Assembly: GCA_036250195.1 (NCBI GenBank)
Contig: JAVHZZ010000003.1
Location: forward strand, 19,704,504 to 19,768,503
DNA from: Mixophyes australis
Lineage: Eukaryota > Chordata > Amphibia > Anura > Limnodynastidae
Reading direction: 5' to 3'
DNA: 64,000 nucleotides
A program made the translations under genes and the position numbers. Shown piece by piece: positions 35,891 to 47,604 of the stretch; within the stretch, counting starts at the first letter, position 1; every line of letters starts with the position of its first letter. The notes beneath the pieces were generated by a model. It worked only from the letters and a program-made list of their open reading frames with translations. It made no database searches and was not told where the DNA came from.

Positions 35891-38800
35891 GTGTAATGTA
35901 CAGGGATGGGTGTGAGGTAGAGGTAAGGGTGTAATGTATAGGGATGGGTGTCAGGTAGCCTAATGGTGTAATGTACAGGGACGGGTGTGAGATAGAGGTA
36001 ACGGTGTAATGTACAGGGATGGGTGTGAGGTAGAGGTAAGGGTGTAATGTACAGGGATGGGTGTGAGGTAGAGGTAATGGTGTAATGTAGAGAGATGGGT
36101 GTGAGGTAGAGGTAACGGTGTAATGTACAGGGATGGGTGTGAGATAGAGGTAATGGTGTAATGTACAGAGATGGGTGTGAGATAGAGGTAATGGTGTAAT
36201 GTACAGGGATGGGTTTGAGGTAGAGGTAAAGGTGTAATGTACAGGGATGGGTGTGAGGTAGAGTTAAGGGTGTAATGTACAGGGATGGGTGTGAGGTAGA
36301 GGTAACGGTGTAATGTACAGGGATGGGTGTGAGGTAGAGGTAAGGGTGTAATATACAGAGATGGGTGTGAGGTAGAAGTAAGGGTGTAATGTACAGGGAT
36401 GGGTGTGAGATAGAGGTAAGGGTGTAATGTACAGAGATGGGTGTGAGGTAGAGGTGAGGGTGTAATGTACAGGGATGGGTGTGAGGTAGAGGTAATGGTG
36501 TAATGTACAGAGATGGGTGTGAGGTAGAGGTAGGTGTGTAATGTACAGGGATGGGTGTGAGGTAGAAGGGTGTCATATACAGGGATGGGTGTAAGGTAGA
36601 AGTAAGGGTGTAATGTACAGCGATGGGTGTCAGGTAGCCTAATGGTGTAATGTACAGGGATGGGTGTGAGGTAGAGGTAATGGTGTAATGTACAGGGATG
36701 GGTGTGAGGTAGAAGTAAGGGTGTAATGTACAGGGATGGGTGTGAGGTAGAGTTAAGGGTGTAATGTACAGGGATGGGTGTGAGGTAGAGGTAACGCTGT
36801 AATGTACAGGGATGGGGTGTGAGGTAAAGTTAAGGGTGTAATGTACAGGGATGGGTGTGAGGTAGAGGTAAGGGTGTAATGTACAGGGATGGGTGTGAGG
36901 TAGAGGTAAGGGTGTAATGTACAGGGATGGGTGTGAGGTAGAGGTAAGGGTGTAATGTACAGGGATGGGTGTAAGGTAGAGGTAAGGGTGTAATGTACAG
37001 GGATGGGTGTGAGGTAGAGGTAAGGGTGTAATGTATAGGGATGGGTGTCAGGTAGCCTAATGGTGTAATGTACAGGGACGGGTGTGAGGTAGAGGTAACG
37101 GTGTAATGTACAGGGATGGGTGTGAGGTAGAGGTAAGGGTGTAATGTACAGGGATGGGTGTGAGGTAGAGGTAATGGTGTAATGTAGAGAGATGGGTGTG
37201 AGGTAGAGGTAACGGTGTAATGTACAGGGATGGGTGTGAGATAGAGGTAATGGTGTAATGTACAGAGATGGGTGTGAGATAGAGGTAATGGTGTAATGTA
37301 CAGGGATGGGTTTGAGGTAGAGGTAAAGGTGTAATGTACAGGGATGGGTGTGAGGTAGAGTTAAGGGTGTAATGTACAGGGATAGGTGTGAGGTAGAGGT
37401 AACGGTGTAATGTACAGGGATGGGTGTGAGGTAGAGGTAAGGGTGTAATATACAGAGATGGGTGTGAGGTAGAAGTAAGGGTGTAATGTACAGGGATGGG
37501 TGTGAGATAGAGGTAAGGGTGTAATGTACAGAGATGGGTGTGAGGTAGAGGTGAGGGTGTAATGTACAGGGATGGGTGTGAGGTAGAGGTAATGTACAGA
37601 GATGGGTGTGAGGTAGAGGTAGGTGTGTAATGTACAGGGATGGGTGTGAGGTAGAGGTAAGGGTGTAATGTATAGGGATGGGTGTCAGGTAGCCTAATGG
37701 TGTAATGTACAGGGACGGGTGTGAGATAGAGGTAACGGTGTAATGTACAGGGATGGGTGTGAGGTAGAGGTAAGGGTGTAATGTACAGGGATGGGTGTGA
37801 GGTAGAGGTAATGGTGTAATGTAGAGAGATGGGTGTGAGGTAGAGGTAACGGTGTAATGTACAGGGATGGGTGTGAGATAGAGGTAATGGTGTAATGTAC
37901 AGAGATGGGTGTGAGATAGAGGTAATGGTGTAATGTACAGGGATGGGTTTGAGGTAGAGGTAAAGGTGTAATGTACAGGGATGGGTGTGAGGTAGAGTTA
38001 AGGGTGTAATGTACAGGGATGGGTGTGAGGTAGAGGTAACGGTGTAATGTACAGGGATGGGTGTGAGGTAGAGGTAAGGGTGTAATATACAGAGATGGGT
38101 GTGAGGTAGAAGTAAGGGTGTAATGTACAGGGATGGGTGTGAGATAGAGGTAAGGGTGTAATGTACAGAGATGGGTGTGAGGTAGAGGTGAGGGTGTAAT
38201 GTACAGGGATGGGTGTGAGGTAGAGGTAATGGTGTAATGTACAGAGATGGGTGTGAGGTAGAGGTAGGTGTGTAATGTACAGGGATGGGTGTGAGGTAGA
38301 AGGGTGTCATATACAGGGATGGGTGTAAGGTAGAAGTAAGGGTGTAATGTACAGCGATGGGTGTCAGGTAGCCTAATGGTGTAATGTACAGGGATGGGTG
38401 TGAGGTAGAGGTAATGGTGTAATGTACAGGGATGGGTGTGAGGTAGAAGTAAGGGTGTAATGTACAGGGATGGGTGTGAGGTAGAGTTAAGGGTGTAATG
38501 TACAGGGATGGGTGTGAGGTAGAGGTAACGCTGTAATGTACAGGGATGGGGTGTGAGGTAAAGTTAAGGGTGTAATGTACAGGGATGGGTGTGAGGTAGA
38601 GGTAAGGGTGTAATGTACAGGGATGGGTGTGAGGTAGAGGTAAGGGTGTAATGTACAGGGATGGGTGTGAGGTAGAGGTAAGGGTGTAATGTACAGGGAT
38701 GGGTGTAAGGTAGAGGTAAGGGTGTAATGTACAGGGATGGGTGTGAGGTAGAGGTAAGGGTGTAATGTATAGGGATGGGTGTCAGGTAGCCTAATGGTGT

Positions 38801-39374
38801 AATGTACAGGGACGGGTGTGAGGTAGAGGTAACGGTGTAATGTACAGGGATGGGTGTGAGGTAGAGGTAAGGGTGTAATGTACAGGGATGGGTGTGAGGT
38901 AGAGGTAATGGTGTAATGTAGAGAGATGGGTGTGAGGTAGAGGTAACGGTGTAATGTACAGGGATGGGTGTGAGATAGAGGTAATGGTGTAATGTACAGA
39001 GATGGGTGTGAGATAGAGGTAATGGTGTAATGTACAGGGATGGGTTTGAGGTAGAGGTAAAGGTGTAATGTACAGGGATGGGTGTGAGGTAGAGTTAAGG
39101 GTGTAATGTACAGGGATAGGTGTGAGGTAGAGGTAACGGTGTAATGTACAGGGATGGGTGTGAGGTAGAGGTAAGGGTGTAATATACAGAGATGGGTGTG
39201 AGGTAGAAGTAAGGGTGTAATGTACAGGGATGGGTGTGAGATAGAGGTAAGGGTGTAATGTACAGAGATGGGTGTGAGGTAGAGGTGAGGGTGTAATGTA
39301 CAGGGATGGGTGTGAGGTAGAGGTAATGTACAGAGATGGGTGTGAGGTAGAGGTAGGTGTGTAATGTACAGGGA
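35891..39374 (+). repeat. Second higher-order repeat, 1734-bp period
   Basis: Sequence at 35891-37640 recurs 1734 bp downstream. The indel-bearing landmark TGTCAGGTAGCCTAATGG falls at about 35952, 36631, 37049, 37686, 38365 and 38783, which gives a block order A-B-A'-A-B-A' where A' is a shortened version of A. 1734 is not a multiple of 38 because some units carry small deletions. Confidence 0.88.
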
Positions 39375-40789
39375 TGGGTGTGAGGTAGAAGGGTGTAATA
39401 TACAGGGATGGGTGTAAGGTAGAAGTAAGGGTGTAATGTACAGCGATGGGTGTCAGGTAGCCTAATGGTGTAATGTACAGGGATGGGTGTGAGGTGGAGG
39501 TAATGGTGTAATGTACAGGGATGGGTGTGAGGTAGAAGTAAGGGTGTAATGTACAGGGATGGGTGTGAGGTAGAGTTAAGGGTGTAATGTACAGGGATGG
39601 GTGTGAGGTAGAGGTAACGCTGTAATGTACAGGGATGGGGTGTGAGGTAAAGTTAAGGGTGTAATGTACAGGGATGGGTGTGAGGTAGAGGTAAGGGTGT
39701 AATGTACAGGGATGGGTGTGAGATAGAGGTAACGGTGTAATGCACAAGGATGGGTGTGAGGTAGAGGTAATGGTGTAATGTACAGAGATGGGTGTGAGAT
39801 AGAGGTAATGGTGTAATGTACAGGGATGGGTGTGAGGTAGAGGTAAGGGTGTAATGTACAGGGATGGGTGTGAGATAGAGGTAACGGTGTAATGTACAGG
39901 GATGGGTGTGAGGTAGAGGTAAGGGTGTAATATACAGGGATGGGTGTGAGATAGAGGTAATAGTGTAATGTACAGAGATTGGTGTGAGGTAGAGGTAACG
40001 GTGTAATGTACATAGATGGGTGTGAGGTAGAGGTAGGTGTGTAATGTACAGGGATGGGTGTGAGGTAGAAGGGTGTAATATACAGAGATGGGTGTGAGGT
40101 AGAGGTAAGGGTGTTATGTACAGGGATGGGTGTGAGATACAGGTAACGGTGTAATGCACAGGGATGGGTGTGAGGTAGAAGTAAGGGTGTAATGTACAGC
40201 GATGGGTGTCAGGTAGCCTAATGGTGTAATGTACAGGGATGGGTGTGAGGTAGAGGTAATGGTGTAATGTACAGAGATGGGTGTGAGGTAGAAGTAAGGG
40301 TGTAATGTACAGGGATGGGTGTGAGTTAGAAGTAAGGGTGTAATGTACAGGGATGGCTGTGAGATAGAGGTAAGGGTGTAATGTACAGAGATGGGTGTGA
40401 GGTAGAGGTGAGGGTGTAATGTACAGGGATGGGTGTGAGGTAGAGGTAATGGTGTAATGTACAGAGATGGGTGTGAGGTAGAGGTAACGGTGTAATGTAG
40501 AGAGATGGGTGTGAGGTAGAGGTAACGTTGTAATGTACAGAGATGGGTGTGAGGTAGAGGTAATGGTGTAATGTACAGAGATGGGTGTGAGGTAGAGGTA
40601 AAGGTGTAATGTACAGAGATGGGTGTGAGGTAGAGGTAACGGTGTAATGTACAGAGATGGGTGTGAGGAAGAGGTAACAGTGTAATGTACAGGGATGGGT
40701 GTGAGGTAGAGGTAACGGTGTAATATACAGAGATAGGTGTGAGGTTGACGTAAGTGTATGTACTGGGAGGGGTGTGAGGTAGAGGTAAT

Positions 40790-41095
40790 GGATACAAGGG
40801 TAGTGCAGGCAGTATGATTGGTGTAAGACACAGGATGGGTGCAGCAATGAATACAGGGGCAGAGCAGGCAGTATGACGGGTGTAAGAAACAGTAATGGAG
40901 CCTACAGATAAGGGCAGGCAGTGTGACGGGTGTAGTTATGGAGCCTGCAGGGCAGTGTGACGGCTCTACGGGTGTAGTTATGGATACAGGGGCAGAGCAG
41001 GCAGTATGACGGGTGTACGGGTGTAGTAATGGATTCAGGGGCAGTGCAGGCAGTATGACGGGTGTAAGACACAGGATGGGTGTAGCAATGTGTCG
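40790..41095 (+). repeat. 60-bp minisatellite, proximal degenerate part
   Basis: Directly abuts the 38-bp array. About five units of the type GATACAGGGGCAGTGCAGGC plus AGTATGACGGGTGTAAGAC, with irregular lengths. These match the first units of the main 60-bp array after the 1.6-kb interruption. Confidence 0.85.
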
Positions 41096-42093
41096 TAAAC
41101 ATAGAAAACTCAGTTATTTATAAGGGTTAACCCATCACATAATTGTGGGGAATAAGGCCTAAATCATACCTGCAGTGTAAATATGCTATATCAATTGATT
41201 CCTTTGATAAGTTGAGCTACTAAAGTGTAAAATGTGAAGACAGAAAGTCTGTTGTCTGTGTATTTGGTGGCTCTGCACATCCCAGTGTTAGAAGATAGCA
41301 GTGTCTGTAGCAGCTTCAAAGGGCCCCGGCTGTGAGCCATATCCTGACACAAGTTAGTTTTGGACACCCGAATAGACTTTGTGGGGCCGCTCACAGCTGG
41401 ACATCCTTGCAGCCCAAGGCAGCATTTTGAAGGCTGTCTATACAGATATATAGAAATATGAACTTCAAAGAAAATGTCTTCATAGTTCATATTGTGGGAA
41501 ATCTGGGTGTCATTCCATACTGAGGAGCAGATATCACACCAGGGTTATGAATGACAGGTGCTGGCGGTATCCGAGAACAGCTATAATCACATATCTTTGG
41601 GAAAGGTATGTCACATTGTCATAATTCTATCATGTTTGGTATTTAATTGTGCGGGAGATTATGACTGATTTATTGAAGGGGGAGTTATGTCTCTGGGATA
41701 TATCTGTGAAGTTACCCAAAGGTCAAAACTTTTGGAATATATGCGAGCAAACAATAGTGACACCCTATTAGCCCCCCTATTAGCATTAATACTGGCCCTT
41801 GAACACCGTCCCATTTCATTTTGCTTAAAAGCCCTGTGTTGGGAAGGGGCAAATTGTCAGTCTTTTGCGAAAATCAATCCACATTGATAAGCTGTCCATC
41901 TTCCTAGCCAATTTCCCATGGCACAGATTATACTACTCATGTAAGTTATACTCTGAATGTAACCCCTTTTATTTTAAACTGCTTTGCTTGTGTATGTTAT
42001 GTCAATTGTTTATTGTGGGTTTTTTTTTATACCTGAATGCCCCTTACTTTTGTATATTAAATCTAACGACAGTCTAACGAATCCATTAGTTTG
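41096..42093. other. Non-repetitive island between the two parts of the 60-bp array
   Basis: Ordinary AT-rich sequence without a recognised gene. Its presence inside the minisatellite suggests an insertion or a duplication boundary. The open frame at 41191-41490 (minus) has no recognisable domain. Confidence 0.5.
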
Positions 42094-42373
42094 TGGGCAG
42101 AATGATGGCTTAGTGGTTAGCACTTCCACCTCACAGCACTGGGGTCATGAGTTCAATTCCTGACCACTGGGTGCTTCGGTTTCCTCCCACACTTCAAAAA
42201 CATACTGATAAGTTAATTGGCTGCTATTAAATTGCCCTTAATCTCTCTCGGGGAGTGTATGTTAGGGGGTTTAGATTGTCACCTCCAATGGGGCAGGGAC
42301 TGATGTGAGCGAGTTCTCTGTACAGCGCTTTGGAATTAGTGGCGCTATATAATATAAATTGATGATGATGATT
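42094..42373 (+). mobile_element. tRNA-headed SINE, copy 1 (internal deletion)
   Basis: The head has box A-like GGCTTAGTGGTTAGC and box B-like GAGTTCAATTCC of a tRNA-derived RNA polymerase III promoter. The conserved body is shortened: the segment normally around 'gtatgttctccccgtg' is missing. The tail includes GTGGCGCTATATAA and (GAT)n. Confidence 0.85.
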
Positions 42374-42687
42374 ATAGCTTGTTAAGAGGAATATAGCTTG
42401 AGCAAGTTAACCCTTTGAATGCTGTGTGATTTGTTGATACATTTGACTAACAAGCCTAGTGTGTGCTTGCATTTACATTTGTGTAACAGTGTGAAGAGTT
42501 AACCCTTTGTTTGCTGGTGCGGACCTTGGTAGTGTGAAGTGTGAAGTGATGTGTGAGCGCTGTTTGGGGACGATTCAATAGGTCTATAACCTGTGTGATA
42601 GGTGAAGAGAGACTGCGGCTGTAATTGTGTGACCTCATACAGCAAACACCCCAAAGTCACGAAAGTTGGGAGCGTGTTTGTGACATA
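42374..42687. other. No feature recognised
   Basis: Ordinary sequence between the SINE and the main 60-bp array. Confidence 0.5.
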
Positions 42688-45600
42688 ATGGATACAGGGG
42701 CAGTGCCGGCAGTATGACGGGTGTAAGACACAGTGACGGGTGTACTAATGGATACAGGGGCAGTGCAGGCAGTATGAAGGGTGTAAGACACAGTGACGGG
42801 TGTAGTAATGGAGCCTGCAGAGCAGGGCAGGCAGTATGATGGGTGTACGGGTGTAGTAATGGATACAGGGGCAGTTCAGGCTGTAGGACGGGTGTAATAC
42901 ACAGGATGGGTGTAGTAATGGATACAGGGGCAGTGGAGGCAGTATGACAGGTGTACGGGTGTAGTAATGGATACAGGGGCAGTGCAGGCAGTATGACGGG
43001 TGTACGGGTGTAGTAATGAATATAGAGGCAGTATGACGGGTGTAGTAATGGATACAGGAGCAGTTCAGGCTGTAGGACGGGTGTAAGACACAGTGACGGG
43101 TGTAGTAATGGAGCCTGCAGAGCAGGGCAGGCAGTATGATGGGTGTACGGGTGTAGTAATGGATACAGGGGCAGTTCAGGCTGTAGGACGGGTGTAATAC
43201 ACAGGATGGGTGTAGTAATGGATACAGGGGCAGTGGAGGCAGTATGACAGGTGTACGGGTGTAGTAATGGATACAGGGGCAGTGCAGGCAGTATGACGGG
43301 TGTACGGGTGTAGTAATGAATATAGAGGCAGTATGACGGGTGTAGTAATGGATACAGGAGCAGTTCAGGCTGTAGGACGGGTGTAAGACACAGGACGGGT
43401 GTAGTAAGAGATACAGGGGCAGTGTATGCCGTAGGACGGGTGTAGTAATGGAGCCTGTAGAGCAGGGCAGTGTGACGGGTGTACGGGTGTAGTAATGGAG
43501 CCTACAGAGAAGGGCAGGCAGTGTGACGGGTGTAGTTATGGAGCCTGCAGGGCAGTGTGACGGCTCTACGGGTGTAGTTATGGATACAGGGGCAGTGGAG
43601 GCAGTATGACGGGTGTAGTAATGGATACAGGGGCAGTACATGCTGTTGGACGGGAGTAAGACACAGGACGAGTGTAGTAATAGATACAGGGGCACTGCAG
43701 GCAGTAGAACGGGTGTACGGGTGTAGTAATGGATACAGGGCCAGTGTATGCTGTAGGACGGGTGTAGTAATGACGGGTGTACGGGTGTAGTACTGGAGCC
43801 CGCAGAGCAGGGCAGTGTGACGGGTGTACGGGTGTAGTTATGCAGCCCGCAGAGCAGTATGACGGGTGTACGGGTGTAAGACACACCACGGGTGTAGTAA
43901 TGGATACAGGGGCAGTGCATGCTGTAGGACGGGTGTAAGACACAGGACGGGTGTAGTAATGGGTATAGAGGCAGTATGACGGGTGTACGGGTGTAGTAAT
44001 GGATACAGGGGCAGTGCATGCTGTAAGACGGGTGTAAGACACAGAACGGGTGTAGTAATGAATATAGAGGCAGTATGACGGGTGTACGGGTGTAGTAATG
44101 GATACAGGGGCAGTGCATGCTGTAGGACGGGTGTAAGACACAGGACGGGTGTAGTAATGAATATAGAGGCAGTATGACGGGTGTACGGGTGTAATAATGG
44201 ATACAGGGGCAGTGCATGCTGTAGGACGGGTGTAAGACACAGGACGGGTGTAGTAATGGATACAGGGGCAGTGCATGCTGTAGGACGGGTGTAAGACACA
44301 GGATGGGTGTAGTAATGGATACAGGGGCAGTGCATGCTGTAGGACGGGTGTAAGACACTGGACGGGTGTAGTAATGAATATAGAGGCAATATGACGGGTG
44401 TAGTAATGACGGGTGTACGGGTGTAGTTATGCAGCCCGCAGAGCAGTATGACAGGTGTACGGGTGTAAGACACACCACGGGTGTAGTAATGGAGCCCGCA
44501 GAGCAGTATGACGGGTGTACGGGTGTAGTTATGCAGCCCGCAGAGCAGTATGACGGGTGTACGGGTGTAAGACACACCACGGGTGTAGTAATGGAGCCCG
44601 CAGAGCAGTATGGCGGGTGTACGGGTGTAGTTATGCAGCCCGCAGAGCAGTAAGACGGGTGTAAGACACACCACGGGTGTAGTAATGGAGCCCGCAGAGC
44701 AGTGTGACGGGTGTAAGACACACCACGGGTGTAGTTATGCAGCCCGCAGAGCAGTATGACGGGTGTACGGGTGTAAGACACAGGACGGGTGTAGTAATGG
44801 ATACAGGGGCAGTGCATGCTGTAGGACGGGTGTAAGACACAGGACGGGTGTAGTAATGGATACAGGGGCAGTGCATGCTGTAGGACGGGTGTAAGACACA
44901 GGACGGGTGTAGTAATGAATATAGAGGCAGTATGAAGGGTGTAGTAATGACGGTTGTACGGGTGTAGTTATGCAGCCCGCAGAGCAGTATGACGGGTGTA
45001 CGGGTGTAATTATGCAGCCCGCAGAGCAGTATGACGGGTGTACGGGTGTAAGACACACCACGGGTGTAGTTATGCAGCCCACAGAGCAGTATGACGGGTG
45101 TAAGACACACCACGGGTGTAGTTATGCAGCCCGCAGAGCAGTATGACGGGTGTAAGACACACCACGGGTGTAGTTATGCAGCCCGCAGAGCAGTATGACG
45201 GGTGTACGGGTGTAAGACACACCACGGGTGTAGTAATGGAGCCCGCAGAGCAGTATGACGGGTGTACGGGTGTAAGACACACCACGGGTGTAGTAATGGA
45301 GCCCGCAGAGCAGTATGACGGGTGTACAGGTGTAAGACACACCACGGGTGTAGTTATGGAGCCCACAGAGCAGTATGACGGGTGTACGGGTGTAAGACAC
45401 ACCACGGGTGTAGTAATGGAGCCCGCAGAGCAGTATGACGGGTGTACGGGTGTAAGACACACCACGGGTGTAGTTATGGAGCCCACAGAGCAGTATGACG
45501 GGTGTACGGGTGTAAGACACACCACGGGTGTAGTTATGGAGCCCGCAGAGCAGTGTGACGGGTGTACGGGTGTAAGACACACCACGGGTGTAGTTATGGA

Positions 45601-47371
45601 GCCCGCAGAGCAGTGTGACGGGTGTACGGGTGTAAGACACACCACGGGTGTAGTTATGGAGCCAACAGAGCAGTATGACGGGTGTACGGGTGTAAGACAC
45701 ACCACGGGTGTAGTTATGGAGCCCACAGAGCAGTGTGACGGGTGTACGGGTGTAAGACACACCACGGGTGTAGTAATGGAGCCCGCAGAGCAGTGTGACG
45801 GGTGTACGGGTGTAAGACACACCACGGGTGTAGTTATGGAGCCCACAGAGCAGTATGACAGGTGTACGGGTGTAAGACACACCATGGGTGTAGTTATGGA
45901 GCCCACAGAGCAGTATGACGGGTGTAAGACACACCACGGGTGTAGAGATGGAGCCCGCAGAGCAGTGTGACGGGTGTACGGGTGTAAGACACACCACGGG
46001 TGTAGTAATGGAGCCCGCAGAGCAATATGACGGGTGTACGGGTGTAAGACACACCACGGGTGTAGTTATGCAGCCCGCAGAGCAGTATGACGGGTGTACG
46101 GGTGTAGTTATGGAGCCCGCAGAGCAGTATGACGGGTGTACGGGTGTAAGACACACCACGGGTGTAGTTATGCAGCCCGCAGAGCAGTATGACGGGTGTA
46201 CGGGTGTAGTTATGGAGCCCACAGAGCAGTATGACGGGTGTACGGGTGTAAGACAAACCACGGGTGTAGTTATGCAGCCCGCAGAGCAGTATGACGGGTG
46301 TACGGGTGTAGTTATGGAGCCAACAGAGCAGTATGACGGGTGTACGGGTGTAAGACACACCACGGGTGTAGTAATGGAGCCCGCAGAGCAATATGACGGG
46401 TGTACGGGTGTAAGACACACCACGGGTGTAGTTATGCAGCCCGCAGAGCAGTATGACGGGTGTACGGGTGTAGTTATGGAGCCCGCAGAGCAGTATGACG
46501 GGTGTACGGGTGTAAGACACACCACGGGTGTAGTTATGCAGCCCGCAGAGCAGTATGACGGGTGTACGGGTGTAAGACACACCACGGGTGTAGTAATGGA
46601 GCCCGCAGAGCAGTGTGACGGGTGTACGGGTGTAAGACACACCACGGGTGTAGTTATGCAGCCCGCAGAGCAGTGTGACGGGTGTACGGGTGTAAGACAC
46701 ACCACGGGTGTAGTTATGGAGCCCACAGAGCAGTGTGACGGGTGTACGGGTGTAGTTATGGAGCCCGCAGAGCAGTGTGACGGGTGTACGGGTGTAAGAC
46801 ACACCACGGGTGTAGTAATGGAGCCCACAGAGCAGTATGACGGGTGTACGGGTGTAAGACACACCACGGGTGTAGTTATGCAGCCCGCAGAGCAGTATGA
46901 CGGGTGTACGGGTGTAAGACACACCACGGGTGTAGTAATGGAGCCCACAGAGCAGTATGACGGGTGTACGGTTGTAAGACACACCACGGGTGTAGTTATG
47001 CAGCCCGCAGAGCAGTGTGACGGGTGTACGGGTGTAAGACACACCACGGGTGTAGTAATGGAGCCCCGCAGAGCAGTATGACGGGTGTAAGACACACCAC
47101 GGGTGTAGTTATGGAGCCCACAGAGCAGTATGACGGGTGTACGGGTGTAAGACACACCACGGGTGTAGTAATGGAGCCCACAGAGCAGTGTGACGGGTGT
47201 ACGGGTGTAAGACACACCACGGGTGTAGTTATGGAGCCCACAGAGCAGTGTGACGGGTGTACGGGTGTAAGACACACCACGGGTGTAGTTATGGAGCCCG
47301 CAGAGCAGTGTGACGGGTGTACGGGTGTAAGACACACCACGGGTGTAGTAATGGAGCCCACAGAGCTGGGC
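42688..47371 (+). repeat. 60-bp minisatellite, main array, about 78 units
   Basis: The distal part has a very regular unit: GACGGGTGTACGGGTGTAAG, then ACACACCACGGGTGTAGTTA, then TGGAGCCCGCAGAGCAGTAT. The proximal part (to about 44400) uses a GATACAGGGGCAGTGCATGC-type unit instead of GGAGCCCGCAG. An exact 300-bp (5-unit) duplication is present at 42781-43080 and 43081-43380. Because 60 is divisible by three and one frame lacks stops, very long open frames run through it on both strands (up to 949 codons on the minus strand). They carry no domain and are not called as genes. Confidence 0.96.
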
Positions 47372-47600
47372 ACAGCTATGGTGGGAGGGGAGACATTTAC
47401 ATAGAGTCCTCCCCACTCCCCCGGAGCCGGCCGGGCTTCCACCAGCTGAATGAGCCTCAGCTCCTCCATTCATCCCCAGACCCCTCTCTGATGCTGGAGC
47501 CGAGGAGGAGACCGGAGCAGCGATGTATGGTAAGAGGCGTCCTGTGCCCTCACCCGGGGGCATCGTGTAACCCCTGCACTGCCAGGGAGGGGGGCAGCGT
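47372..47600 (+). CDS. Candidate first exon with splice donor (weak)
   Basis: A GC-rich block directly after the minisatellite. An open frame from ATG at 47491 reads MLEPRRRPEQRCM and reaches GGTAAGAGG at about 47529, a strong 5' splice donor; a second ATG at 47523 would give only MYG before the donor. 'ccggagccggccgggc' upstream adds CpG. This would suit a first coding exon and CpG-rich promoter of a gene extending to the right, but no partner exon is recognised, and splice-donor-like GGTAAG also occurs in repeat cores elsewhere in this window. A repeat fragment is an equally fair reading. Confidence 0.2.
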
Positions 47601-47604
47601 GACA

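Larger units (their letters stand above)
27843..40789 (+). repeat. 38-bp minisatellite, about 340 units
   Basis: The unit is GTAATGTACAGGGATGGGT followed by GTGAGGTAGAGGTAAGGGT. The two 19-bp halves agree at 14 of 19 positions, so the unit is a diverged dimer. Common variants are gaGGTAG/gaGATAG/gaGTTAG, AACGG/AATGG/AAGGG, and three-half (57-bp) units. The plus strand is G-rich. Long minus-strand open frames with a 38-residue period (about 90-417 codons) are a by-product of few minus-strand stops. Two kinds of higher-order organisation are annotated separately. Confidence 0.97.

Noticed and set aside
35695..40831. Thr/His/Pro/Leu-rich open frames up to 417 codons on the minus strand
   Set aside because: They have a 38-residue period identical to the repeat (38 bp read through three frames) and vary with no sign of selection.
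27843..47371. CRISPR-like array
   Set aside because: The repeats are contiguous with no unique spacers, in a vertebrate-type repeat context. They are minisatellites.
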